Source: Mediterranea massiliensis (GTDB lineage: Bacteria > Bacteroidota > Bacteroidia > Bacteroidales > Bacteroidaceae). From it: DNA of 7,822 bases. The position numbers and the translations under genes are program-made. The stretch is from contig CATXSD010000119.1 in the NCBI GenBank assembly GCA_958402075.1, positions 1 through 7,822 on the forward strand, written 5' to 3'. Positions 1 through 7,200 of this stretch are shown here, piece by piece. The notes under the pieces are model-generated. The model made no database searches. It was not told the origin of the DNA and worked only from the letters and a program-made list of their open reading frames with translations. How positions within the stretch are numbered: the stretch's first letter is position 1; each line of letters starts with the position of its first letter.

Positions 1-1
1 C

Positions 2-520
2 TTCGCAGGCTTCCGCTGGGCGCTGGATCACAACTACGAATACATCTTCGAGATGGACGCCGACTTCAGCCACAACCCCATGGACCTGCCCCGCCTCTAC
101 AAGGCCTGTGCCGAGGAGGGAGCCGACGTATCCATCGGTTCGCGCTACGTGAGCGGCGTCAACGTGGTGAACTGGCCCATGGGACGCGTGCTGATGTCCT
201 ACTTCGCCTCGAAATACGTGCGCATCATCACGGGCCTGCCCATCCACGACACCACGGCGGGCTTCGTGTGCTACCGCCGCCGCGTGCTGCAAACCATCGA
301 CCTCGACTCCATCCGCTTCAAGGGCTATGCCTTCCAGATCGAGATGAAGTTCACCGCCTACAAGTGCGGCGCCCGTGTGAAGGAAGTGCCCGTCATCTTC
401 ATCAACCGCGAGCTGGGCACCTCGAAAATGAACTCCAGCATCTTCGGCGAAGCCGTCTTCGGCGTCATCCGCCTGAAGTGGGACAGCTGGTTCAAGAAGT
501 ATCCGAAGATTAGTGGTTAG
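2..520 (+). CDS. Polyprenol/dolichol-phosphate mannose synthase-like glycosyltransferase (family GT2), 5' end missing
   Basis: The frame is open from base 2 to the TAG at 518-520, giving 172 residues without a start, so the N-terminus lies outside the window. Family members of this soluble type are usually about 240-250 residues, so roughly 70-80 are missing. Visible motifs, in window residue numbers, are the metal/nucleotide-sugar-binding segment EMDADFSHNP (DxD aspartates at 19 and 21), then GSRYVSG, DTTAGFVCYRR, a GYAFQIEM segment, and EVPVIFINRELGTSKM near the end. This order is characteristic of DPM1-type GT2 enzymes, which move a sugar, classically mannose from GDP-mannose, onto a polyprenyl phosphate at the cytoplasmic face of the inner membrane. 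No C-terminal transmembrane segments follow, so this is the short form. The exact sugar donor and acceptor cannot be read from the sequence. The stop codon lies inside the left arm of the inverted repeat that fills the gap to the next gene. Family assignment is firm; substrate is inferred. Confidence 0.88.
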   Translation, partial: FAGFRWALDHNYEYIFEMDADFSHNPMDLPRLYKACAEEGADVSIGSRYVSGVNVVNWPMGRVLMSYFASKYVRIITGLPIHDTTAGFVCYRRRVLQTIDLDSIRFKGYAFQIEMKFTAYKCGARVKEVPVIFINRELGTSKMNSSIFGEAVFGVIRLKWDSWFKKYPKISG

Positions 521-590
521 CGGTAAGCGGTTAACGGTTAGTAGCCGTCCGGATGGAATACTAACCGCTAACCGTTAACCACTAACCGCT
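512..590. repeat. Long imperfect inverted repeat of degenerate heptamers; predicted RNA hairpin
   Basis: Bases 512-543 and 559-590 are inverted copies, matching at 27 of 32 positions by hand alignment. The 15-base loop contains CCGTCC followed directly by GGATGG, which can extend pairing. The left arm is four heptamers of the form YGGTTAR (514-541, one of them the variant CGGTAAG). The right arm is CTAACCG, CTAACCG, TTAACCA, CTAACCG (561-588). The left arm overlaps the glycosyltransferase stop codon. No T-rich run follows the right arm, so this is not a standard intrinsic terminator. A transcript through the region would form a long stem between the two genes; any function is inference. Confidence 0.8.
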
Positions 591-633
591 CAACAACGTC
601 ACTAACCACTAACCGTTAACCACTAACCGCTCA
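561..633. repeat. Two 32-base direct repeats made of YTAACCR heptamers
   Basis: Bases 561-592 and 602-633 are identical except at one position (CTAACCG against CTAACCA for the respective first heptamer), with 9 bases between them and a period of 41. Each copy consists of four heptamers followed by CTCA. The second copy ends four bases before the dihydroorotase ATG. Both copies are inverted relative to the left arm at 512-543, so either could pair with it in RNA. Confidence 0.85.
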
Positions 634-637
634 TAAC

Positions 638-1987
638 ATGAAACGTACCCTCATCCACAACGCCCTCATCGTCAACGAGGGACAGACCATACAAGGCTCC
701 GTGGTCATCACCGACCAGGGCCGCATCGCCGAGGTGCTGACCCACGGCAAACCCCTCTCCGCCCCCTGTGACGAAACCATCGACGCCACCGGCTGCTACC
801 TGCTGCCGGGCGCCATCGACGACCACGTGCACTTCCGCGACCCGGGCCTGACGCACAAGGCCGACATCCTCAGCGAAAGCCGGGCGGCCGCTGCAGGAGG
901 CGTAACGGGCATCATGGACATGCCCAACACCCTGCCGCAAACCACCACCCTCGAAGCCCTCGACGCCAAGCTCAACCTGCTGAACGAACGCTGCATCGTG
1001 AACCACTCGTGCTACTTCGGCGCGACGAACAACAACTACGGCGACTTTGCCCGCCTGGACCGTTCGCGCGTGTGCGGCATCAAGCTCTTCATGGGCTCGA
1101 GCACGGGCAACATGCTGGTGGACCGCATGGAGAGCCTGCGCGCCATCTTCGGCAGCACCGACCTGCTCATCGCCGTCCATTGTGAAGACCCCGCCATCAT
1201 CCGACGCAACATGGAGAAATACAAGGCGCAATATGCCGACGAGGACGACGTACCCGTCAGCAAGCACCCCAACATCCGCTCTTCGGCCGCCTGCTACGCC
1301 TCGTCGAGCCTGGCCGTGAAGCTGGCGCGCGAAACGGGTGCCCGCCTGCATGTGCTCCACCTCTCCACCGCCCGCGAACTGAACCTGCTCGAGGCAGGCC
1401 CCGTCAGCGGCAAAAAGATTACAGGCGAGGCTTGTGTGGCCCATCTGCTGTTCAGCCAGGCCGACTACCGCACGCTGGGCACCCTCATCAAGTGCAACCC
1501 GGCGGTGAAGACCAAGGCCGACCGCGACGCTCTGCGTCGTGCCGTCAACGAGGATGTAATCGACGTCATTGCCACCGACCATGCCCCCCACCTCATCACC
1601 GAAAAGAAGGGCGGTGCGCTGAAGGCCGTGTCGGGCATGCCGATGATTCAGTTCTCGCTCGTGAGCATGCTGCAACTGGTAGACGAAGGCATCTTCACCA
1701 TCGAGAAGGTCGTGGAGAAGATGTGCCACGCCCCCGCCCTGCTCTATGGCATCCGCGAACGCGGCTTTATCCGCGAGGGCTGGAAGGCCGACCTCGTGCT
1801 GGTGCGCCCCCACACGCCCTGGACGCTGGAGAAGAGCCTCATCCAGAGCAAGTGTGGTTGGAGCCCGCTGGAGGGCCGCACCTTCGACTGGCGCGTGGAG
1901 CGTACCTTCGTCAACGGCCATACCGTCTACGACGGCCATGCGGTAGACGAAAGCTATCGGGGCGAGGAACTGCGCTTCGACCGCTGA
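638..1987 (+). CDS. pyrC: Dihydroorotase (cyclic amidohydrolase superfamily)
   Basis: This 449-residue protein has the full set of amidohydrolase metal-site motifs. They are DHVHFRDPG at residues 62-70 (metal histidines 63 and 65), GIKLFMGSSTG at 147-157 with Lys149 as the likely carboxylated bridging lysine, VHCED with His181, HVLHLST with His241, and TDHAPH with Asp314. Dihydroorotase reversibly cyclises N-carbamoyl-aspartate to dihydroorotate, the third step of de novo pyrimidine synthesis, in the cytoplasm. Length is normal for the class. The ATG at 638 is the first possible start because an in-frame TAA lies at 617-619. No Shine-Dalgarno sequence is visible, which is usual in Bacteroidetes. 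A lysine at the metal-bridging position resembles dihydropyrimidinases and allantoinases and suggests a two-metal centre. Allantoinase is therefore the main alternative, but HFRDPG and overall similarity favour dihydroorotase. It is probably co-transcribed with the upstream glycosyltransferase, since I see no Bacteroidetes promoter in the 117-base gap. Confidence 0.9.
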   Translation: MKRTLIHNALIVNEGQTIQGSVVITDQGRIAEVLTHGKPLSAPCDETIDATGCYLLPGAIDDHVHFRDPGLTHKADILSESRAAAAGGVTGIMDMPNTLPQTTTLEALDAKLNLLNERCIVNHSCYFGATNNNYGDFARLDRSRVCGIKLFMGSSTGNMLVDRMESLRAIFGSTDLLIAVHCEDPAIIRRNMEKYKAQYADEDDVPVSKHPNIRSSAACYASSSLAVKLARETGARLHVLHLSTARELNLLEAGPVSGKKITGEACVAHLLFSQADYRTLGTLIKCNPAVKTKADRDALRRAVNEDVIDVIATDHAPHLITEKKGGALKAVSGMPMIQFSLVSMLQLVDEGIFTIEKVVEKMCHAPALLYGIRERGFIREGWKADLVLVRPHTPWTLEKSLIQSKCGWSPLEGRTFDWRVERTFVNGHTVYDGHAVDESYRGEELRFDR

Positions 1988-2020
1988 TGCCTTCCACACC
2001 CATCCAAACGACGAAGCATG
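1988..2020. other. Short convergent intergenic gap
   Basis: Only 33 bases separate the dihydroorotase stop from the stop of the oppositely oriented regulator. I see no clear hairpin with a T-run on either strand, so transcription from one side may read into the other gene in antisense. Confidence 0.6.
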
Positions 2021-2944
2021 TCAGGACGGATCCCCTTTCTTTCCGGCCTGTACATTGCTCCGATATTCGGAAGGCGTGACTCCCAAATGCTTCTTGACAT
2101 ACTGGGCAAAAAACGAAACGTTGGAAAACTCAAAATCGGCCGCAATCTCCTTAATGCTCTTGCTGGAGTGCTTCAGCTCGCGGATGATATGTTCGATGGC
2201 ATTCTCGTGAATCAACGTCAGGGCATTCTTTCCGCTGATACGCTTGATGATGCGCGACAGGTATTTGGGCGAATAGCAGAACTGCCCTGCATAATACTCC
2301 AGCGTGCGGTGACGCCCGTTGTCGGCAGCCAGGGTCTCCACAAAACGCTTGAAGATAAAGTCCGGCCGATTGACCAGTTTGCGACCTTCCTCGTCAGTAT
2401 CGGCCATCATACGGCCGGTGGCGGCAATCAGTTCGGTAAAGAAAGCCGATGACAGATACAGCAGAATTTCCCGCTGGTAGGAATCTTCACCGAAATGAAT
2501 CTTGCTCTCTATCAGATTCAGATACTGGTTGAACAGACTCTTCTCCTTCTCTTCGCCAAAGTGCTTGACGGGATTCCGATGCAGATAGTGGAATGATTTC
2601 CATGTATATTTCTCCGTCTGGGTGAGCCGCTGGATGAACCTGCCTGAAAAGCAAACAATCCTCACCCGACAGCCGGGAGAGGCCCATATCTCACCAACCA
2701 GCATATTGGGCAGGCTCACCAGCAAATCGTCCTTTCCCAGATGGAAGGCCTGGTTGTTCAACTCCAGCTTCACTTCGCCCTCCATGCAATAGACCATCAG
2801 AAAAACCTTCATCTTGACGATCCGTGCTCCCGCCAACAAATTTTCCAGACTGTCGGTCATAAACAGATAGTCGTCCACACAACTGTTCTGGCCGCTGCAT
2901 TGTTTCAATCTTTCAATATCGATATATTCAATAATCTCTTTCAT
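2021..2944 (-). CDS. AraC/XylS-family transcriptional regulator, probable local regulator of the efflux operon
   Basis: Reading from the ATG at 2944 gives 307 residues. The N-terminal half looks like an AraC-type cupin ligand-binding domain, with the beta-rich stretch VFLMVYCMEGEVKLELNN at about 47-64 and the following LGKDDLLVSLPN turn. The C-terminal 100 residues form the two-helix-turn-helix DNA-binding domain: first helix pair LEYYAGQFCYSPKYLSRIIKR at about 215-235, second SIKEIAADFEFSNVSFFAQYVKK at about 263-285, then the family signature GVTPSEYR at 288-295. It is an intact one-component regulator acting on DNA in the cytoplasm; its effector cannot be inferred. A longer reading from a TTG at 2959 adds five residues (MQKKK), but that TTG lies inside the apparent -7 promoter box, so the ATG is preferred. 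The gene is divergent from the efflux operon across 193 bases, the usual layout for a regulator of its neighbour. Its base composition is less GC-rich than that of the dihydroorotase. Confidence 0.92.
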   Translation of the reverse strand: MKEIIEYIDIERLKQCSGQNSCVDDYLFMTDSLENLLAGARIVKMKVFLMVYCMEGEVKLELNNQAFHLGKDDLLVSLPNMLVGEIWASPGCRVRIVCFSGRFIQRLTQTEKYTWKSFHYLHRNPVKHFGEEKEKSLFNQYLNLIESKIHFGEDSYQREILLYLSSAFFTELIAATGRMMADTDEEGRKLVNRPDFIFKRFVETLAADNGRHRTLEYYAGQFCYSPKYLSRIIKRISGKNALTLIHENAIEHIIRELKHSSKSIKEIAADFEFSNVSFFAQYVKKHLGVTPSEYRSNVQAGKKGDPS

Positions 2945-2956
2945 CTTTTTTTTCTG

Positions 2957-2987
2957 CAAAGATGGAGAATTCTAAAACATGTACAAT
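2957..2987 (-). promoter_or_regulatory. Putative Bacteroidetes-type promoter of the AraC-family gene
   Basis: Read on the minus strand, ATTG (2987-2984) is followed after 19 bases by CATCTTTG (2964-2957). This is close to the TTTG / TAnnTTTG consensus, with C replacing T at the first position of the -7 box. The ATG at 2944 lies 12 bases beyond the box, implying a very short leader. The match is imperfect and unverified. Confidence 0.5.
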
Positions 2988-2991
2988 GTTT
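2975..2991. promoter_or_regulatory. Inverted repeat overlapping the regulator's -33 box; candidate operator
   Basis: AAACAT (2975-2980) and ATGTTT (2986-2991) are perfect inverted copies separated by five bases. They cover the proposed -33 element of the AraC-family gene, a position where a bound protein would repress. Autoregulation is inference; the region is AT-rich, so a chance palindrome is possible. Confidence 0.35.
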
Positions 2992-3041
2992 GATTTTCAC
3001 CTTTGTATATTCCATCTTCCGCATTTATCCTTTTTCTCCAC

Positions 3042-3080
3042 CTTCCGGAAGAAAATTCGACACTTCTCTACGAAAATTCG
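3042..3080. promoter_or_regulatory. Candidate AraC-type operator: direct repeat GAAAATTCG with 21-base period, next to a 10-base palindrome
   Basis: GAAAATTCG occurs at 3051-3059 and exactly again at 3072-3080, a spacing of two helical turns on the same strand. AraC-family proteins commonly bind direct half-sites spaced about two turns apart. The downstream copy abuts the putative -33 box of the efflux promoter (3080-3083), the position expected for an activator contacting RNA polymerase. A perfect palindrome CTTCCGGAAG (3042-3051) adjoins the upstream copy. The repeats are seen directly; the binding role is inferred from position and from the neighbouring regulator. Confidence 0.5.
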
Positions 3081-3113
3081 TTGCTGCCCATATCGGGCAA
3101 GGAACTACTTTTG
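3080..3113 (+). promoter_or_regulatory. Putative Bacteroidetes-type promoter of the efflux operon
   Basis: TACTTTTG at 3106-3113 matches the Bacteroidetes -7 consensus TAnnTTTG exactly. GTTG at 3080-3083 is a reasonable -33 element, 22 bases upstream of the -7 box and slightly longer than the common spacing. Transcription would begin near 3117-3120, about 20 bases before the adaptor ATG at 3138. Confidence 0.6.
3085..3099. promoter_or_regulatory. Inverted repeat between the -33 and -7 boxes of the efflux promoter
   Basis: TGCCC (3085-3089) and GGGCA (3095-3099) are perfect inverted copies with a five-base spacer. They sit in the promoter spacer, where a bound protein would block RNA polymerase. 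It could be a second operator or a chance GC-rich palindrome. Confidence 0.35.
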
Positions 3114-3137
3114 CGCAAATTTTAAAAACGAGCAAGT

Positions 3138-4247
3138 ATGATAATAAGAAACATTCAAAGCCACATGCGGTGGCTTGCCCTGGCCGGTTGCCTGGCAGGG
3201 CTCACTGCCTGCCAGCCGAACAAGCAGGAACAACCCCAACAAAGCTACGCCACCACCGTCATCCAAGCCGATGCCGACAAAGAGATAACCACTTCCTACT
3301 CCGCCTCCATCGAAGGCATGCAGGACATTGACATCTATCCGCAAGTGTCCGGCTATCTGGAAAAGCTCAACGTATCCGAAGGAGACATCGTCCGCAAAGG
3401 ACAAATCCTCTTTGTCATCGACCAAGTGCCCTACAAAGCAGCCCTGCAGACAGCCATTGCCAACGTGGAAGTGGCCAAAGCCAGCCTTGCCACGGCCGAA
3501 CTGACCTACAAGAGCACCCAAAAGCTGCATGAACAGAAAGTAGTGTCCGACTTCAACCTGCAAACCAATGAAAACGCCTATCTGACAGCCAAAGCCCAAC
3601 TGGCACAGGCAGAGGCACAGGAAGTGAATGCCCGAAACGACCTGTCGTACACCGAGGTGAAGAGCCCGAGCGACGGAGTGGTCGGTATGCTGCCCTTCCG
3701 TGTAGGTACGCTGGTGAGCCCCAGCATGCCCCAGCCGATGACCACCGTATCCGACAACTCGAGCATGTACGTATACTTCTCCATGACCGAAAACCAGCTG
3801 CTCTCTCTGGCCCGCCAATACGGCACCATCGAGAAGGCTCTGCAGGAAATGCCCGCCATCCAACTGCAGCTGAACGACGGCTCCACCTACGAAGAAAAAG
3901 GCAAGATTGAGTCTATCAGCGGCGTGATAGACAAGAGTACAGGCACCGTAGGCGTACGTGCCGTCTTCCCAAATCCCACCCGCCTGCTGCACAGCGGAGC
4001 ATCGGGCAATGTCCTTATCCCCAGCACCTATACCAACTGCATTGTCATCCCCCAGGCAGCAACTGTACACCTGCAGGACCAGCTGTTGGTATATAAAGTG
4101 ATAGACGGGAAAGCCGTATCCACCCTCATCAAAGTGGCCCCGGTAAACGACGGAAAAGAATACATCGTCACGGAAGGACTGAAAGCCGGCGACGAAATCA
4201 TCTCCGACGGAGCAGGAATGGTCCGCGAAGGAACCCAAGTTAAATAA
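3138..4247 (+). CDS. RND efflux periplasmic adaptor lipoprotein (membrane-fusion protein, AcrA/MexA family)
   Basis: This is a 369-residue adaptor of normal family length. A lipoprotein signal peptide ends in the lipobox LTAC, with Cys25 as the predicted lipidated residue. The residues after it (QPNKQEQ) are not the acidic run typical of surface-exported Bacteroidetes lipoproteins, which fits a periplasmic protein. The first half of the biotinyl-lipoyl domain is at about 66-95 (IYPQVSGYLEKLNVSEGD, then the KGQILFVID strand). An alpha-hairpin rich in Ala, Gln and Glu spans about 98-165. The second lipoyl half is YTEVKSPSDGVVG at 171-183, followed by beta-barrel and membrane-proximal domains to the C-terminus. 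The protein should join the inner-membrane pump to the outer-membrane channel in a tripartite transporter. It is the first gene of the operon, 10 bases before the pump gene. An alternative start at Met10 (3165) would leave a very short signal peptide, so 3138 is preferred. Export substrates cannot be told from the sequence. Confidence 0.94.
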   Translation: MIIRNIQSHMRWLALAGCLAGLTACQPNKQEQPQQSYATTVIQADADKEITTSYSASIEGMQDIDIYPQVSGYLEKLNVSEGDIVRKGQILFVIDQVPYKAALQTAIANVEVAKASLATAELTYKSTQKLHEQKVVSDFNLQTNENAYLTAKAQLAQAEAQEVNARNDLSYTEVKSPSDGVVGMLPFRVGTLVSPSMPQPMTTVSDNSSMYVYFSMTENQLLSLARQYGTIEKALQEMPAIQLQLNDGSTYEEKGKIESISGVIDKSTGTVGVRAVFPNPTRLLHSGASGNVLIPSTYTNCIVIPQAATVHLQDQLLVYKVIDGKAVSTLIKVAPVNDGKEYIVTEGLKAGDEIISDGAGMVREGTQVK

Positions 4248-4257
4248 CCAGACGCTT

Positions 4258-7200
4258 ATGAAAGGAAATATATTCATCAAAAGGCCGGTTATGGCCATGT
4301 CCATATCCATCCTGATTCTGATTGTCGGCTTCATCGCACTCTACACCCTGCCTGTGGAGCAATATCCCGACATTGCACCGCCCACCGTCAAGGTAGACGC
4401 CACCTACACAGGAGCCGATGCCGACGCCGTAATGAACAGTGTCATCATGCCACTGGAAGAAAGCATCAACGGTGTGGAAGACATGATTTACATCACATCG
4501 ACTGCCACCAACTCGGGTACCGCCGAAATACTGGTTTATTTCCGTCAAGGAACCAATCCCGATATGGCAGCCGTCAACGTACAGAACCGTGTGTCCGAAG
4601 CACAGGGACTGCTACCGTCCGAAGTAACAGCCATCGGCGTGAGCACCATGAAACGCCAGAACAGCTACCTGCAGATCAACAGCCTCATCAGCCCGGACGG
4701 ACGATACGACGAAAACTTCCTGTCCAACTACCTCGACATCAACGTCATCCCACAGATCAAACGTATCCAGGGCGTAGGCGATGTACAACTGCTGGGAAAC
4801 ACCTACAGTCTGCGTATCTGGATGAAACCCGAGAAGATGGCCCAATACGGCCTGGTACCCTCGGACATCACAGCCGCCCTGAGCGAACAGAACATCGAGG
4901 CACCGACCGGCTCACTGGGCGAGAATTCGGACCACGTCTTCCAATACACCATGAAGTATAAGGGACGTCTGAAGGAAGTGGAAGAGTTTGAGAACATGGT
5001 GATACGTTCGCAGGCCGACGGCTCCGTACTCCGTGTGAAAGACATTGCCGACGTGGAGCTGGGACGTGAATCGTACGGCTTCCATGGCGAAGCCGACGGA
5101 CTGCCCGGCGTGATGTTCATGGTCTATCAGGTAGCGGGAGCCAACGCGACTGAGGTCAATGAGGAAATCAGCCAACTGATAGACAACCTTTCCAAAGACC
5201 TGCCCGAAGGCATGAAGTTCCTCTCCATGATGAGTGTCAACGACTTCCTCTTCGCCTCCATCGACAATGTGGTGGAGACACTGGTCATCGCCATCCTGCT
5301 GGTTATTCTGGTTGTATACTTCTTCCTGCACGACTTCAAGAGTACACTCATCCCCTCCATCTCCATCATTGTCTCGCTGGTAGGTACGTTCGCCTTTCTG
5401 TCAGTGGCCGGATTCAGTATCAACATCCTGACACTGTTTGCCCTGGTGCTGGCCATCGGTACCGTGGTCGATGATGCCATCGTAGTCGTGGAGGCCGTAC
5501 AGGCCAAGTTCGATGTAGGCTACCGGTCCCCCTATCTGGCCACCAAGGACGCCATGAGCGACGTCACCATGGCCGTCATCTCGTGTACCTGCGTCTTCAT
5601 GGCCGTGTTCATCCCCGTAACCTTCATGGGCGGTACGTCCGGTGTATTTTATACCCAGTTCGGTGTCACCATGGCGGTGGCTGTAGGAATCTCCTGTCTG
5701 AATGCCCTGACACTCTGTCCGGCCCTGTGCGCCATGATGATGAAGCCGTCGGACGGCCAAAAGAGTGCCCGAAGCCTCAACGGACGGGTACGCGCCGCCT
5801 ACAACGCTTCCTACACTGCCATGCTGGGCAAGTACAAGAAAGGGCTGATGTTCTTCTTCCGCCGACGCTGGATGGTATGGACTTCCCTGGGCATCGCCTG
5901 CGTCTTGTTGGTATGGCTGATGGCTACAACCAAGACCGGTCTGGTACCACAGGAGGACCAGGGAACCATGATGATCAACATCAGTGCTTCGCCCGGCAAC
6001 TCGCTGGTTGAAACCAACAAAGTGATGGACAAAGTGGAAAAGATATTGAAAGCCACGCCTGAAATACAACACTATTCCCGAACTACCGGTTTCGGGCTGA
6101 TATCCGGGCAAGGCACTTCCTATGGTACAGTCATCGTCCGTCTGTACCACTGGGACGAACGAAAAGGGAAAGAACATACGGTAGACGCTGTAATGAAACG
6201 GCTCAACGCCCAGTTCAGCGCCATCAAGGAGGCACAGGTTTTCTGCTTCCAGCCAGCCATGATTCCCGGTTACGGTACGGGTAACTCCATCGAACTCTAC
6301 ATGGAAGACAAGACGGGCGGCGAAATGGCGCCTTTCTACCAATCGGTCATGAAGTTTATCGGAGCCCTGAACCAACGTCCCGAGGTAGCCATGGCCTACA
6401 GCTCGTATGCCATGAATTTCCCGCAGATAGCTGTCGATGTGGATGCTGCCAAATGCAAGCGCGCCGGCATCAGCCCGAACGATGTACTCGATGTGGTAGG
6501 TGCCTATTGCGGCGGTTCCTACGTGTCCAACTACAACAAGTTCGGCAAGGTGTACCGCGTCATGATACAAGCCTCACCCCAAACCCGACTGGACCAGCAT
6601 GCACTGGACAACATGTTTGTACGCAACGGCAATGAGATGGCGCCGGTGAGCCAGTTTGTCACGCTCCGCTCCGTGCTGGGTGCCGAAATAGCCAAACGCT
6701 TCAACCTGTACAACACCATCAACGTGAACGTCAACGTAGGCGAAGGCTATTCGACCGGTGAAGCCCAGCAAGCCATCCGCGAAGTGGCCGAACAGACCCT
6801 GCCCTCGGGCTATGGCTACGAATACGGCGGTATGGCCCGTGAGGAAGCCGGCAGTGGCGGTGCGCAGACCGTTTTTGTCTACACCCTCTGTGCCGTACTC
6901 ATCTACCTCATCCTGACCTGCCTCTACGAAAGCTTCCTCGTACCGTTGGCCGTTATCCTGTCCGTTCCCTTCGGACTGATGGGAAGTTTCCTCTTCGCCC
7001 GCATATTCGGACTGGAAAACAACATTTACCTGCAGACAGGCGCCATTATGCTGATCGGTCTGCTGGCCAAGACGGCCATCCTGATTACAGAGTATGCCAT
7101 TGAGCGCCGACGCAAAGGCATGGGCATCATTTCTGCCGCCTACTCGGCTGCACAAGCCCGTTTCCGCCCGATCCTCATGACCGTACTCACCATGATCTTC

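Noticed and set aside
512..590. Intrinsic terminator after the glycosyltransferase
   Set aside because: The stem is long, but no T-run follows the 3' arm and the next bases are more heptamers, so it does not fit a Rho-independent terminator.
512..633. CRISPR array
   Set aside because: The repeats are internally periodic heptamers, one block is inverted, and only one 9-base spacer separates the two direct copies; no cas genes are present.
512..633. Invertible promoter (phase-variation switch)
   Set aside because: The arms enclose only a 15-base loop without promoter boxes, and no recombinase gene is nearby.
623..1999. A 458-codon open frame on the minus strand covering the whole dihydroorotase gene
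   Set aside because: It mirrors a gene whose motifs are unmistakable on the plus strand. In GC-rich, codon-biased DNA the antisense frame stays open by chance. Its predicted protein shows no recognisable motif and is low-complexity in Val, Ala, Gly and His.
2021..2452. A 144-codon plus-strand frame opposite the regulator's C-terminus
   Set aside because: It lies antisense to the helix-turn-helix domain, which is clearly coding on the minus strand, and shows no family features.
3105..4334. A 409-codon minus-strand frame opposite the efflux adaptor
   Set aside because: Shadow of the adaptor coding sequence. It would also cover the efflux promoter and overlap the start of the pump gene, and its protein resembles no family I know.
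5401..6570. A 389-codon minus-strand frame inside the pump gene
   Set aside because: The plus-strand frame carries all RND landmark residues here; the antisense protein is His-, Gly- and Asp-rich without domain signatures.
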